Positions 43,889 through 55,321 of a DNA stretch of 64,000 nucleotides are shown piece after piece (within the stretch, counting starts at the first letter, position 1; each line of letters opens with the position of its first letter). The notes under the pieces are model-generated. The model saw only the letters and a list, made by a program, of their open reading frames with translations. It ran no database searches and was not told where the DNA came from. Source of the DNA: Vespula vulgaris (lineage: Eukaryota > Arthropoda > Insecta > Hymenoptera > Vespidae); contig NC_066598.1 of assembly GCF_905475345.1 (NCBI RefSeq), positions 1,505,001 through 1,569,000 on the forward strand, read 5' to 3'. The position numbers and the translations under genes are program-made.

Positions 43889-45072
43889 TTCTCTCTTTCT
43901 GTCGCACTGCGACGATCCTACCTCGTGAGATACTAACGTGTCTTCTCTTCTTTCATTTCCACCCTCATTCGATCATTTCGATCGAGTCATTTGGTACCCA
44001 TCGATCACTTGCTTCTTATTTATCTACACTTGTAGGTTTACACCTCGATGAAAGTTTTTTTCTCAAAGTTCGACGAGTGTTTCCTTTCTCCGGATAATCA
44101 GTAGCCAAGGTATTATGTATTTATGCATTAAGTACTTGTCGATCGTGATTATAAGTATTTAAGGATTAAGGTTTAATCAGCGAAGTTCTTTTTGTATCGG
44201 CTGACTTACAAAAAATTTCCTCGCATAGATAAATACGAATTATTTTTTTCTTTCGTTCTTCAAACGTTCGTGTTGATCCCATTTTTCTTTTGCTTTGGTT
44301 CTTTTATTCTCTTTTTTTTTTTTTTTTTACTTTCATCTTACTTTCAGTAAAACCTCGAAAGAGGTCCCTGAACTTGGAAAAGTTCAAAGATTTTTCTCTA
44401 TATAAAATGATCAAGAATTGAATTATTAATAATTATTGATCTAGATATTAGATAAAGGAAGATATTGTTAGAATCGATTCTATTAATAGTATTGTATATC
44501 ACGTATTCTTTCGTATTAATTTTTACTTAAATCCTAAGGGAAAAAACCTGCTAAAGTAAAGCCAGCTAGCATTTTCCTTGAATAGAATCAGGTATCGATG
44601 TCCTCTTACCTTAGAAAAATAAAAGATTAAGTCAACAAAAGTTCCGTAGAAACGTTAAAACGTATATATATATATATATATCTCTATCTCAACAATATAT
44701 CCATAAGTTTTCTTCAAAAGTTATGCGGATAATCTACGAGTATCTACGAACCTAATAGTATCAACTTAGGCACTCGTTGAAAAGGATGAGAAGAAGAAAA
44801 AGAAGGACCGACCTTTGCGCTAGCTCTGCTGAGGTTTTGCGAAATCCATCCAACGATCCTTGAAAGTATTGGCTAGACAGCATTGGACAGTTGCGGAGAA
44901 CCGTTTAGGATGACAATAGTAATGGATACATTTAATCCAATTGCTAGAAAGGCCCTTAAAGGGACCCCTGTCAAGTCTTGTCTGTACCTGAGTTATGCCG
45001 ACGACAATGTCAAAGAAAAATATATTGGATAAGCGTGACACAATTCTCTCTATCTCTTTCTATCCTTTACAG

Positions 45073-45117
45073 TGCAATAGCTCGAACCTCTCAGGTACAT
45101 CGAACATTGATGTTCAG
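45073..45117 (+). other. Microexon-like 45-bp stretch (unproven)
   Basis: A T/C-rich run ends in TATCCTTTACAG at 45072, a strong acceptor shape. The following 45 bp are open in frame 0 (CNSSNLSGTSNIDVQ) and end CAG before GTCAAA. An earlier CAG/GTACAT lies at 45094/45095. It is exactly 15 codons. The donor is weak and no flanking exons are identified. Confidence 0.12.
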
Positions 45118-46261
45118 GTCAAAAAGGAACAGCCATAACACGCTTAACCAATTTTGACGACGAGAATACCAAAGAAATTTGCTTAAAATTAGACCTCTTT
45201 TTACTAAGATTTTCTTTTTCTATGATAGTTAGATACTCGACTGTGAACACATCCTTTTGTCAATCGTTCGTACTATTTTGTTTTCTTTTTTTTTTTTACT
45301 CTTTATCAAGATTTACTATACCGTCAAGTCGAAAAGAATATTGATCAAGATTTTACTACTCGAATGAACATTTTTATTTATTAGAATAGAGGATATTATT
45401 CTGATTATAGCAATAAACTAGAGAAATCGTCTTTTTTACGAAATCAATATCTTGCCAGTTTAACGTTAAAGACAAACTTAAGATCTCATAAAAATCTTAT
45501 AATGATTCTAAGAGAATCGAATGATACGATTATTAAAATTTATTTCATATAAAAATAGCTTTACGATATTTTATTTTCATTCATTTCAAACATTCATATT
45601 AAAAATAAAAATAAAATATATATATGTATATATTTAATTATTTACTGTAAATCGATACTTCGAATTTACTCGCTCCTTGACTTTCAATTAACGAATGAAC
45701 GAATCTTGTTGGCTCGAGAACAAGTAGGTTGCTTTATCTTGAGACTGTTGGTACCCTTCGTGAGATATACGTCGGTGGTCAGGCCGCGATCAGCTGTAAA
45801 GAAACGTCGACGCGAGAACGTGCCATCGCTATAATCATTACGAACGAGAAAAGGAAAGAAATGGATAGATAGATAGATAGAAAGAGAGAGTTAAAACATC
45901 AAAGGATTGAATCGACTCACCGACGAGTCCACGCGTGACCTTCGAACGAATCTCTTCGTTCTCGTCGAAGAAACAGAAAGAAGATGAAAAATGGTACGTT
46001 TCGAGCCATGTATGTTTCGAGATTTTTCGTCGACTGGAAATGAAAGAAAAAGAAAAGGAACAAAAAAGGAAGAGAGAAAGAAAGAAAGGAAAGAGAAAAA
46101 AAAATAAAAGAGGAAGCTGTGTAACCATTCGACGGGAATAGAAACCGATCTTAAGCCTTGGGAACTGCGAGAGAGGATACTTTTGTACGAGGGAAATTAG
46201 GCTTGAAACGTTGAGAGAATAATACTCCTAGGGTATTCCGTAGTGTATATACGTATGTATA

Positions 46262-46645
46262 CAGGGTGTTCTATAAATTGAGGTAACAACAATTTCATAG
46301 GAAAAAAATATCGAATATAATTTCATCGTACGAGGCTTACTTTTCGTGACAATCGATTTTTTCACTTTCCCAGACAATTGATTTTCTTTTCTTTATTTTC
46401 ATTTTTTTTTTTTAGGATATTATAGGAGAATAAAATGAAATTTACATCTTTAAATTATAATTTTTAATTTGTATCGAAATGGACAATTCTTACGGAAAAT
46501 GAAGATTCAAACATTTTGTTTGTAATAAGAATCAATATTTTTTATTCGAAAGATCAGACCTGATCGTATACAAAAATTTTGTTAATAATTAAATAACGAG
46601 TTTTATATATATCTATATATATATATGTATATAATGTTCACCCTA
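46262..46645. mobile_element. Possible short terminal-inverted-repeat element (MITE-like)
   Basis: The left end reads TA then CAGGGTGTTCTATAAATTGA. The right end, read on the minus strand, begins AGGGTGAACATTATATA and is followed by TA. The visible shared terminus is only AGGGTG plus TA flanks, as expected for a decayed Tc1/mariner-type non-autonomous element. The ~384 bp interior is AT-rich and has no transposase frame. Identity rests on short ends, so this is tentative. Confidence 0.25.
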
Positions 46646-47526
46646 TATATAAATAGGAAGATCTAGAAATGTTCTTTCGTTCCTTTTTTTCGCTCGAGTT
46701 GATCTCGTTAAACGAATCGAAATTCTCTTCTTTCTTCTCTTTCCGCTTCTTATCCTTTATTTTTAGTTATCACCGATCCGCGAAATGGTTACGAAATGGT
46801 ACGATTGTCTAGGAAGTGGATAAGGAGACACGTTCTTATTCTTATCCTAGGCTAAGTTCTATTATATTTTCGATCCCTCGTACCTTCGTTTTCAACGAAG
46901 CGTGCCAAAGATGAAAACGATTTAACTCTCTCGCAGAAAGGATTCGAAAAGTGTTTTGAGTTTGAATTGAACTGTTATGTCGCATCTCGTCGATAAAGTT
47001 CATATTTTTAATATTAAAAACGAACAGGGTGCAATAATAATTAAAAGGGATTAAAAAGTAGATTTTTTTTATTTTTTCTAGTAAACTTGTTAATTCAAAC
47101 ATGATATCTACTTAGAATGTAATCTTGGAGTAATGAAAAGACGATTAGAATGTTTTTGTAAAAAAGTTGACAATTTTTTTTTTTTTGATGAAATTTCGTC
47201 GATTAGATCAGAATGAAGATAATCTCGATAATTGGACCAAATCGAGAACACTCAAACAAATTTTTCCCTTATTTAAACAAACGAACAAATAAATAAAAAA
47301 GAAGAGAAAATAATTCATACATCGATCACTCGTATAAACAAGAATTATATTCGTTCTTTCTATTCTCTTTGCATACCTACATTAAAATCAAACGTCACGG
47401 TTGGATCTAATTGATAACAAAAAAAAAAAGAAAACAAAAGAAAAAAAAAGAGAAAAAAATGTAGGAATAATCGGAAGAAGATGAAAAAAAATTTCAGAAT
47501 GATTTTCGAAGAGACGTCGAGCTCAC

Positions 47527-47680
47527 CCTTACGCAACTCGGTCGTGACATAGTGATTCGCTTTTCGGTCTGAGTCCCAGTCCTGGCCCATTCTCAGATCC
47601 AAGAGAGCTCGCCGCTCGCTCGGAATCGGCGGGACGTAAAGAAGAACAGGGGCTCGACACGAGCGGCAAATGAAATGCAT
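47527..47680 (-). other. First-exon-like frame ending at a GTGAGC donor (unproven)
   Basis: On the minus strand an ATG (47680) opens 51 non-repetitive codons, beginning MHFICRSCRAPVLLYVPPIP and later MGQDWDSDRKANHYVTTELR. They run directly into a GTGAGC donor-like site (47521-47526). A stop lies just upstream of the ATG. The region is CpG-rich and repeat-free. No family is recognised. An alternative donor GTAAGG lies a few bases earlier. Confidence 0.2.
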
Positions 47681-48158
47681 GTCTTGTGCTTTTTACGTGG
47701 ACGGCCAGCCTGACGACATCCTCCGCTCGAGCTCCAAGAAACGAAAAGGAATAGGAAGGAGGAGGTGGGTCCGAGAAAGCAAGGTAGAAAAGAGGGAGTA
47801 AGAGAGAGATAGAAAGAGAGAGAGAGAGAGAGGAGATTCAGGTAGAACGTGAAGAGCGACAAGGAGACCGATACTTTCCAGCTCAGGAACACCCTGGAGA
47901 TCTGAGATCGAGTTAAGATAATTGCTCGTTTGTTTAAACATTTGACCGACCGGCCGTTTCAACCGGGCCCTTCTTTTTTTTTCTTTCTCCCTTCTTATCT
48001 CCTTTTTCTATTATTTTTTATTTCTTTTTTCCTTTTTTCTTTTTTCTTTCTTATTTTTATTTTCATTTGTCTCCCTTTCATTTTTTTTTAATTTTATATT
48101 TATCTTTGTTTTCTTCTACTTTTTCGGTAACCTCCAAGTGGTGAGGTCATGCTCTTGC

Positions 48159-48331
48159 ATGTACTTATATATTGTATCATATAGGATATACTACATGTAT
48201 GTGATCTCTTTTGAAATCAAAACAGTGAGAATTCTATCGAAATATCCGTTTCACGAAAAATCTTACCAAAGAGTTATGCGGATAAACTCTGAAAGCGATA
48301 TCTGGCTAGAAAAGAGAAAGAAAGAAAGGAG

Positions 48332-48363
<32 letters not shown>

Positions 48364-48653
48364 ATATTATCCGTAACAAGGGGTTGTTGTTCGTGCATCC
48401 TTCGGTCCAATGTTGTCCTCGCACAAGTAAACATCGACATTCGCTATCCGTTTGCAGAATCGAAGAACAAATATCGAATATCCTGGCTATACTTTTTATA
48501 TTTATATTGATTCTTTTTTTTTCCTTTTTTTCTTTCCCAATCAAAAATTATTTCCACATTTCGTTTCCTCTTGATTCAATTAATCCCATACATTTGTTGA
48601 TCGTTGATAATCAAAATAATCAGATTATAACACTTAATTTGGAATTTTTTTAA
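48159..48653 (+). other. 164-codon open frame with a membrane-like segment (unproven)
   Basis: The frame starts at ATG 48159, or at upstream GTG codons from 48138, and ends at TAA 48653. It has a mixed N-terminal part (YPFHEKSYQRVMRINSESDI), a KERK run encoded by the (GAAA)n repeat, a mixed part with two Cys-containing stretches and a hydrophobic run (ILAILFIFILILFFSFFSF). The hydrophobic run comes from T-rich DNA. No homologue is recognised. The length is above what I would expect by chance, but the repeat lowers stop frequency. Confidence 0.15.
48316..48362. repeat. (GAAA)n microsatellite
   Basis: About ten GAAA units with one GG interruption, inside the 48159-48653 frame. Confidence 0.94.
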
Positions 48654-49082
48654 GTTGGAATCTTCAATAATAAATAATAAATAAATCAATTCAATTTAAT
48701 AATAAATAATCAATAATAAATAAATAAATATATCAACTCGATATTAAAACGAAACTCGTGAAAAAAACAAAACCTTTAAAGTCGCATATCGACGTTGCAG
48801 CATAACCCTTAAGTCGTATTTTTCTCGAAGAAACGTCATCGTCGTTGACGTTTTAATTTAAAAGGAAAAAGCGTGGAACACGAAATGCTAAAATATATAT
48901 ACACCTATGTACACGTGTATAAGATACATATATAAATAAATAAAAAAAACAGAGACAGAGAGACAGAGAGAAAGAGAGAAAGAGAGAGAGAAAGTAAGAT
49001 AGAGAATATGCAACGTCACGAAGTCGTGTCGACGAGATAGGGTGAGATGGTTGAAGGGGTGGTATCCTCCATGCTCTGATAA

Positions 49083-49084
<2 letters not shown>

Positions 49085-49120
<36 letters not shown>
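49085..49120. repeat. (TC)n microsatellite
   Basis: A pure pyrimidine dinucleotide tract. Confidence 0.94.
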
Positions 49121-49122
<2 letters not shown>

Positions 49123-49785
49123 GTGCAGACTCTCGTCTTGAAGATCCTTCTCTCTTACTCTTTGCACCGTAACCGCGAGCTCGTTCGCGACATTAAGAGC
49201 TTCGTCGTTCGAGGAGAAGAGAGGAAGCAAGCCGGCTGATAGATGAGGAGAAAGGCGCCTCGAAGGGACGCCTAGCATCTTCCTTTCCTTCCTTTACGAG
49301 ACTCAACTCGATGCCACGAACACGTTCATAACGTTCATTTCATTGCTAAGTGTTAAGTCTCTCTTATATCTTATTTATTTCTTCGCAATTTTCTATTTTT
49401 TAATACAATTAAGATTTTTTGAGAGTCATCCATTCTGTTCGGATTTATAATCTTTTCGTTCATTGTTAAGTTATTTCTTTTTGTTTATCGTTATTATAAT
49501 CTTTTCGTTTTCGTGAATTGTTATTAAATACGTAGATCGTTGTATCGTACTTAGATCTTGGATTTTATTAACGCGAGTGTCGTTCGATTCGATTATTTGA
49601 TTTTGGAGGTAATTCAGAGGAAGGATTGATTATGGCGTTTTTTTTTTTACAATTGAATTTATAATAAATCATTGTTTTTAAATTATGTAAATAGATTTGA
49701 ATGTGCTCTTCGTATTTTTTTTTTGTTTTTATTATTTCGTGGTGTTGTTACATTTATGAAATATGTTGTTGCTATTGTTTTTTTG

Positions 49786-49794
<9 letters not shown>

Positions 49795-49836
<42 letters not shown>
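49795..49836. repeat. (TC)21 microsatellite
   Basis: 42 bp of uninterrupted TC. Confidence 0.96.
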
Positions 49837-49840
<4 letters not shown>

Positions 49841-50348
49841 GTTGACCCTGTTGTTAATTTGTGGAGATTTTGTGGAACACTAATGATTTCTCCGAAAGAT
49901 TGATCGGCGTAACGAAAAAGCGTAAAACCGAATCGATAAAAATTCCGCAGACTCGCGAGGAATGGTCAAGGTAGCTTTCGACCCTTTTTCGTTGATTTTC
50001 TTCTCTCCCTTCACACAATCATCATCCTTCTCTATTCTCCATAAGAAAACAAGAAGCAACAAATACACTTCCCGGAAGTCGTACTACTCGAATCGTTTCC
50101 ACGAAAGAAGATCCGAGCTTAGAATTTCTAACATCGTCAAGGGATCTTCTAAAATCGCTCGGGATAAAATTCTGCAGAGATTCTTTTTTCTTTTTTCTTT
50201 TTTTTTTTCTTTGGAGAGTAAAGAAACAATTGGACAAAGAAGTAAGAGATTTCTTCATAACATTTAATAATTAATTCCAACGCGGACTTTGACGTTAGAC
50301 AAATCTTCAAATAAAATAATTAACAAATTGAGAAAGAAACAATGTTCG

Positions 50349-50838
50349 ATGGAAATATTATCGTCAAATCTCGAACGAATTCAGAACGGAATATTAATCG
50401 AGGAAACGATGAATTTAGAAAAGAAAAGAAAAGAAAAGAAACAGCAAAAAGAGAAAGAAAAATTATTTGCAAAAAATGAACGAGAAAAAGAAAGAAAAAA
50501 AAAGAAAAAGGACTTGAAAAAAGCTGTGCGATCTCGATTAGAAATATTAGATTTTCAAAGAACTCTCTCGAGTCGTCCAACTTCCAAACGATCGGCTACG
50601 TTCAATACCCAGTGTCCAATAAATGCAGACAAGCGTGTACTCTCACACGGATTCACACACGAATTCGAAACAGCCACCACCAGGAACAGCAGTAGCAGAA
50701 CAGCAACAACAGAACCACCCCTTAAGGATGACCAACGTCGAACGTCTTTTAGCTGCTCCTGGCAGCTCACTCTACGTCTGCGTATCTTCACCTACACGTT
50801 TAGAAATTCGATTGTGTTGGAAACTCGCAGCTACGACG

Positions 50839-50869
<31 letters not shown>

Positions 50870-50966
50870 TCGACGTCGTTGTTCGATGGGGTGGGAGAGG
50901 GTGAAACGAACGAACGAACGAGAGAGAGAGAGAGAGAGAGGTTCCATGAGATGGTTTGAGGGTTAG
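50349..50966 (+). other. 205-codon lysine/arginine-rich open frame (unproven)
   Basis: The ATG at 50349 opens 205 codons to TAG. The first ~25 residues are mixed (MEILSSNLERIQNGILIEET). Next comes a KEK-rich, coiled-coil-like stretch, then a mixed Ser/Thr-rich middle (SRPTSKRSATFNTQCPINAD). An arginine run encoded by the (GAC)n repeat and an ERER run from a GA repeat follow. The purine-rich strand suppresses stops, so length alone is not proof. No family is recognised, and overlapping minus-strand frames are also open. Confidence 0.18.
50836..50880. repeat. (GAC)n microsatellite ending in a 16-bp palindrome
   Basis: About eleven GAC units end in ACGACGTCGACGTCGT (50864-50879), a perfect 16-bp palindrome formed where the repeat is followed by its own inverted copy. 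Confidence 0.92.
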
Positions 50967-52040
50967 GGGTTGCTGGTGTGTCCAGTCCACTTCAGTGAAG
51001 CCCAGGGCAGACCGTTCGATCAATAGAGGGTAGAAGCTACACGTTTCTAGGAGGTGGACACACACCACCCCGTACCACCCCTTCTCGTACACTCAACGAT
51101 GTTCAGGGCGAGCCACTTTCTATCTGTCTCATCGAACCAACTTTAGATTTTCTTCGTTTTTCTTTTTCTTTTTTCTCATTTTATTTATTTGCTTTTTTTT
51201 TTGAAAGTAATATCGTTAAGGATTTTGAAGATTTTTTGAAAAGTATCTTTTCGTTTAGCCGAGGACTAACGTCCTTGAGAATGAGAATCTTGTGATATGA
51301 CTTGGACAATTTTTTTGTTATTACTCTATAGAAAAAAAAAGTAGACAAAAGAAAAAGAGAAACTTGCGTGATAAAGTCTAGAGTTTGGATTGCTGATGAT
51401 TAATTTCAATGAGAATTTCTTCTGTTAAGAATTATGATGATATAATTGGAAACTTAATTTTCGTTGTTTTCTCTTCAAATGAATGATAGGGTTACATATA
51501 GAGTATATTATACGAATTTAAACAATAACACTTTTAACAGATCTTATAGATATAACGATGAACTATAAAGAAATTCTAAGCCGCATGGAAAACGTATTAC
51601 AGATATATAAAACGCATAAAAAAAAAGATATTGCAGAAAAATCAAGACTCTTTCGTTTATTTATCTCTTAATTTCTTCGAAGAAATAAAAGAAAAATAGA
51701 AAACAAACGAGACGAACAATCGAACGAATTAACAAACAAAAATCATAACTCGCAAATTTATTCGGGAATAAGACAAATAACAATTTATTTCAGGTTAAAC
51801 AATTTTTTATTAGGGAATAAGAGGGAAGAGAGGTCATTGACCTGATAGAGAAATTACGAGGCGCTTGAACACGACGTATTCGGTGGTTTCTTGATCCAAT
51901 TATCTCGTGTCCCTTGTCGGGATCAGCGTGCTACGCCATTGGTCTGCGGGGTCCGGACCGCCGGGCCGTTTGTTTTGTAAGTCTAATCGCAGAACGGCTC
52001 TCCGGTGGTCCTCCTCGGTTCCCTCTTCTCCTCCTCTTCT

Positions 52041-52071
<31 letters not shown>

Positions 52072-52159
52072 AAAAATAAAATGGCGGCTGGCGGCTATAG
52101 GAAGAAAAGAAAGAGAGAGAGAGACAGAAAGACAGAGAGAGAGATAGATAGAGAAAGGG

Positions 52160-52255
52160 AGAGAAGTAATAAAAGAAGAAGAAGAAGAAGAAGAGAAGGA
52201 GGAGGAGGAGGAGAAGGAGGAGGAGGAGGAGGAGGAGGTGGAGGAGGAAGGGAAA
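52160..52255. repeat. (GAA)n-(GGA)n compound repeat
   Basis: GAA units pass into about fourteen GGA-type units. A (CTT)n/(CTC)n tract of opposite orientation lies at 52022-52070, so a long purine/pyrimidine fold-back is possible. Confidence 0.93.
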
Positions 52256-52332
52256 AAAAGGAAAGAAAAGAGGAACGACCACCAAGAGCACTTTCGTTCG
52301 TTCTCTCGACGCAACGGCGGCTTGGTCCTTCC

Positions 52333-52333
<1 letters not shown>

Positions 52334-52387
<54 letters not shown>

Positions 52388-52390
52388 TCC
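52334..52390. repeat. (CTTT)14 microsatellite
   Basis: About fourteen units. It ends 12 bp before the TGGCGCCA octamer. Confidence 0.95.
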
Positions 52391-52791
52391 TTCGCGTACG
52401 GTGGCGCCATGACCAACGCTCCTGACAGCCATAAGGAAACAAAAGGAACGATGAGATGGTAAGACACAGAGAGAGGAGGAATATCTTCTATGGCTAGATT
52501 GTACTCGCTGTTTTTTCTTCAACGAGTTTTTTGTTAATTTTCTTTTTTTTTCTTTTCTTTTTTTTTTGGTTATTTTTTTTCGTTCTTTCTTTCTCTCTTT
52601 TCTTTTTTAAATTATTAAATTTTACTATTAAGTTTAACTTTAATTTTTTTGTAACTATTAATTTTCTTTGTAGAAGAATCATTAAAGATTAGGATAAATT
52701 GGTGTCTTTGTGATCCCTCTGCATTTTTATGTAAATATTTATATAGATAAAAAGAGCGAATAGTCTTCTGTGATTAATAGAAGAACAGTTT

Positions 52792-52837
<46 letters not shown>

Positions 52838-53579
52838 GGATGGATACTTTGAGAATTTTTTTACGAGGTAGAGAATAATTAGAAATTAGGTAATTGTATT
52901 TGTTTTTTCTTAAGTTATCTCCGTGATAAATTTCTTCGTTAATTTTTATTTTTCGTTGTTAATGAATAAAAAATGAAGGAATATATGTCTCTAGTTAAAG
53001 ATTAGAAGAACGAGGAGAAGGATTAGATATTAGAGGATCTGTAGGTCAGTTAAAAAAAAAAAAGGAGACCATGCGAGTAGCCATAATGATATTGGTTTAG
53101 GATCCCTAATCACTGTTATACAAAAATTAATAATCTCTGCGGTTTCAAAAATGATTTTGTTCGACGTGATTGAGACATCCGAGTTCGTGAACTTGAAATA
53201 AAAACTAACTGCCGATTCTTACCTTAGAAAATCTGATTTTTTGATCAGGATTAATTCTTTTTTTCTTTTCTACGAAATGTATCGTTTTCTATTTCTGCGT
53301 ATGAACGTATATAATAATCATTTCTTTCGTTTTATAACATTTTCATTACTCGAAAAAATTCTAATCGTCCTAATGATAAAAATCATATAACTCTATCTAA
53401 GAGCCCTTAACAATATAATTACATTCTCTAAATTTTAATAATTTATAACAACTCGTTTAATTGTTAAAAAAAAGAAATAATAAAGAGGAACAATTTTTTT
53501 CTTTTTTTATCCCATCTCTTTATTTTGTCCATAGGTTAGAACCAGGTCGATTCTGAAAGCAAAAAGACGAGGGTGAAAT

Positions 53580-53610
<31 letters not shown>

Positions 53611-53690
53611 AAGAGAGAGAAAGAGAATTTGGAATTGCATAAAACGTAGAGAAAGAGAGAAGAGAGAGAGAGAGAGAGAAACGAGGGTTG
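53580..53690. repeat. (GA)n compound tract
   Basis: Two GA blocks separated by about 25 bp of unique sequence. Confidence 0.92.
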
Positions 53691-53864
53691 CTTTCTAGAA
53701 TTCGTAGACCGAGTATGAGAACCCGCGGAATGCTCTCGCATAAAGACGCAACCCCATAAGATTTCATCCCCCTTTTATACAGACCGTTCTCGCCCCCGAA
53801 AGCGCGTTTCTAGTTGTGCGTTCGCATCTCTCCTACTTTTTTTTCTTTCTTTCTCTCGTTGGAC

Positions 53865-53871
<7 letters not shown>

Positions 53872-53896
<25 letters not shown>
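53872..53896. repeat. (TG)12 microsatellite
   Basis: Alternating purine-pyrimidine tract with Z-DNA potential. Confidence 0.94.
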
Positions 53897-54092
53897 ACGT
53901 GTATACATCTATACGTTTGTATACATGAGCCTGAATGTATGTGTATTCACCCTTAACACGAGTACGTATGAGTTACTCGGGATCGATGTTTCCTCTTTCA
54001 TCCCTCCGGTATCGGGGTGTAGTTCGTGCGTAAAAACCAACCCCCAAGATCTACCCTTGCTTACTTTTTCGCCTTCTTCTCTTCCAAGCATC

Positions 54093-54124
<32 letters not shown>

Positions 54125-55249
54125 TATTTTTACTTTCTTCTTTTTTCTCTCTTTCTTTCTTTCTTCTGCGAATAAATACAAAGTCGAAACACGTTCGCTC
54201 GGAACTTGTAAACGAATTAGTCAAGTAATATTTAATGAATAGTAAATAAATCGATGTTTTGTTGAAAACGGTTTAGAACGAACTAACATTTATTTATTCG
54301 ATAATTTTTATTTGAATATTAAATTCGATAACAGATGGATTACTAGATTTTTATATTATAACTATAACTATAATCGATCGTTAATTAATTAATTTAATAT
54401 TTTTTCATTGGGATAGGAGAAAGAAGAGTAGGAAAGGTTTCAATGTTATCGGTTAAAAATGTTTGAAATTTTCGAAGATAGATATTTTCGCGTTTGAAAG
54501 AAAGTCGAAGAAAGTTTCTATGTACGACGATTCGTTCGTAGAATCATGTTGCATTCGCGAGTAGTGTGTCTCGCGGAAAAGCCTCGAGCGAAACCTTAAC
54601 AAAAGTTTCACAGTCGAGGAACCAACGACAATAGGAAGAGCCGAGCACCGGGAACGATTTAGCGCTGAATGCGGATGTGGCTAATTTTCTGGGTTGTCCA
54701 CACAACCTTCCGTTTTAAGTCTTCTTCCCTTTTACCTCTGCACTCCCCACCCCTTGTCCTACGATCGGTACTCTACGGAAATCGGATGCTCCGATCTATG
54801 CTACCTTTGAGCCGCCCTGTTTTACCTCAAAAACACGTCCCTTTGTCCTACAAACAAAATTTCATTCTTTTATTACTCAAATTTATTTAACATTTAATGC
54901 CTCTCTGATCGGGACAAGTATAAAAAGAAAAAGAAAGAAGGAAACGTTTCGTTCGAATAAATTCACATTAAATCTGTATTAAATTAATTAAATACGAAGA
55001 AGACTTTTACAATAATTTCATTAACTCTGATGCATCGTGTAACGACATGTAATATGAACTGCATTCGAAATCGTTAATTCATTCTAAGAAAAAGAGAAAG
55101 AAAGTAAAGTAAGTCGTTTAATTCTTTATCGTTTCTCCGTCCTGTTAGATTTAACAAGATATTCCTCGAGGATTTTACTTGCACTAAAAAAAAAAAAAGG
55201 AGAAAGAAAAAAAGAAGAAGAAGAAAAAGAAAGGAAGCAGGAAGAATCC

Positions 55250-55321
55250 TTAATTAATTAATTAATTTATTTATTAATTTATTAATTTATTAATTTATTA
55301 ATTTATTAATTTATTAATTAT
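55250..55321. repeat. (TTTATTAA)n octanucleotide repeat
   Basis: TTAA units pass into about six TTTATTAA octamers. The period-8 structure is unusual in this window. Confidence 0.93.

Larger units (their letters stand above)
43201..46200. other. Gene-free spacer, segment 13
   Basis: GA and TC tracts fill 43260-43545, a compound TC/TGTC/TATC array 43739-43888 and a TA run 44661-44681. 44340-44400 has a good acceptor shape (TTACTTTCAG at 44347) followed by a hairpin (44369-44386) rather than an open frame. A 45-bp exon-like stretch is at 45073-45117. 45130-45700 is plain AT-rich DNA. 46020-46110 is A/G-rich. Confidence 0.55.
46201..50300. other. Mixed spacer, segment 14
   Basis: The segment holds a possible terminal-inverted-repeat element (46262-46645), a minus-strand exon-like frame (47527-47680), A-rich (47420-47460) and T-rich (47970-48110) stretches, (GAAA)n at 48316-48362 within an open frame (48159-48653), AATAAT-rich DNA at 48660-48735, GA at 48957-48992, (TC)n at 49085-49120 and (TC)21 at 49795-49836. 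49330-49700 is AT-rich and includes a 49-bp-spaced repeat of TTATAATCTTTTCGTT (49445, 49494). Confidence 0.5.
50301..53500. other. Mixed spacer with repeats, segment 15
   Basis: The segment contains the longest mixed-complexity open frame (50349-50966), (GAC)n at 50836-50880, GA at 50918-50942, AT-rich DNA at 51100-51800, and (CTT)n, (GAA)n, (GGA)n and (CTTT)14 repeats over 52022-52390. It also has an octamer TGGCGCCA at 52402-52409 and TC repeats at 52795-52835. 52850-53500 is plain AT-rich DNA with no frame worth reporting. Confidence 0.5.

Noticed and set aside
44820..45041. Minus-strand 73-codon frame with several cysteines
   Set aside because: Starts at a non-ATG codon, has no acceptor, and cysteine spacing fits no domain I know.
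51907..52522. Frames of 115-178 codons on both strands
   Set aside because: Built from CTT, GAA, GGA and CTTT repeats. No unique protein-like segment remains when repeats are ignored.
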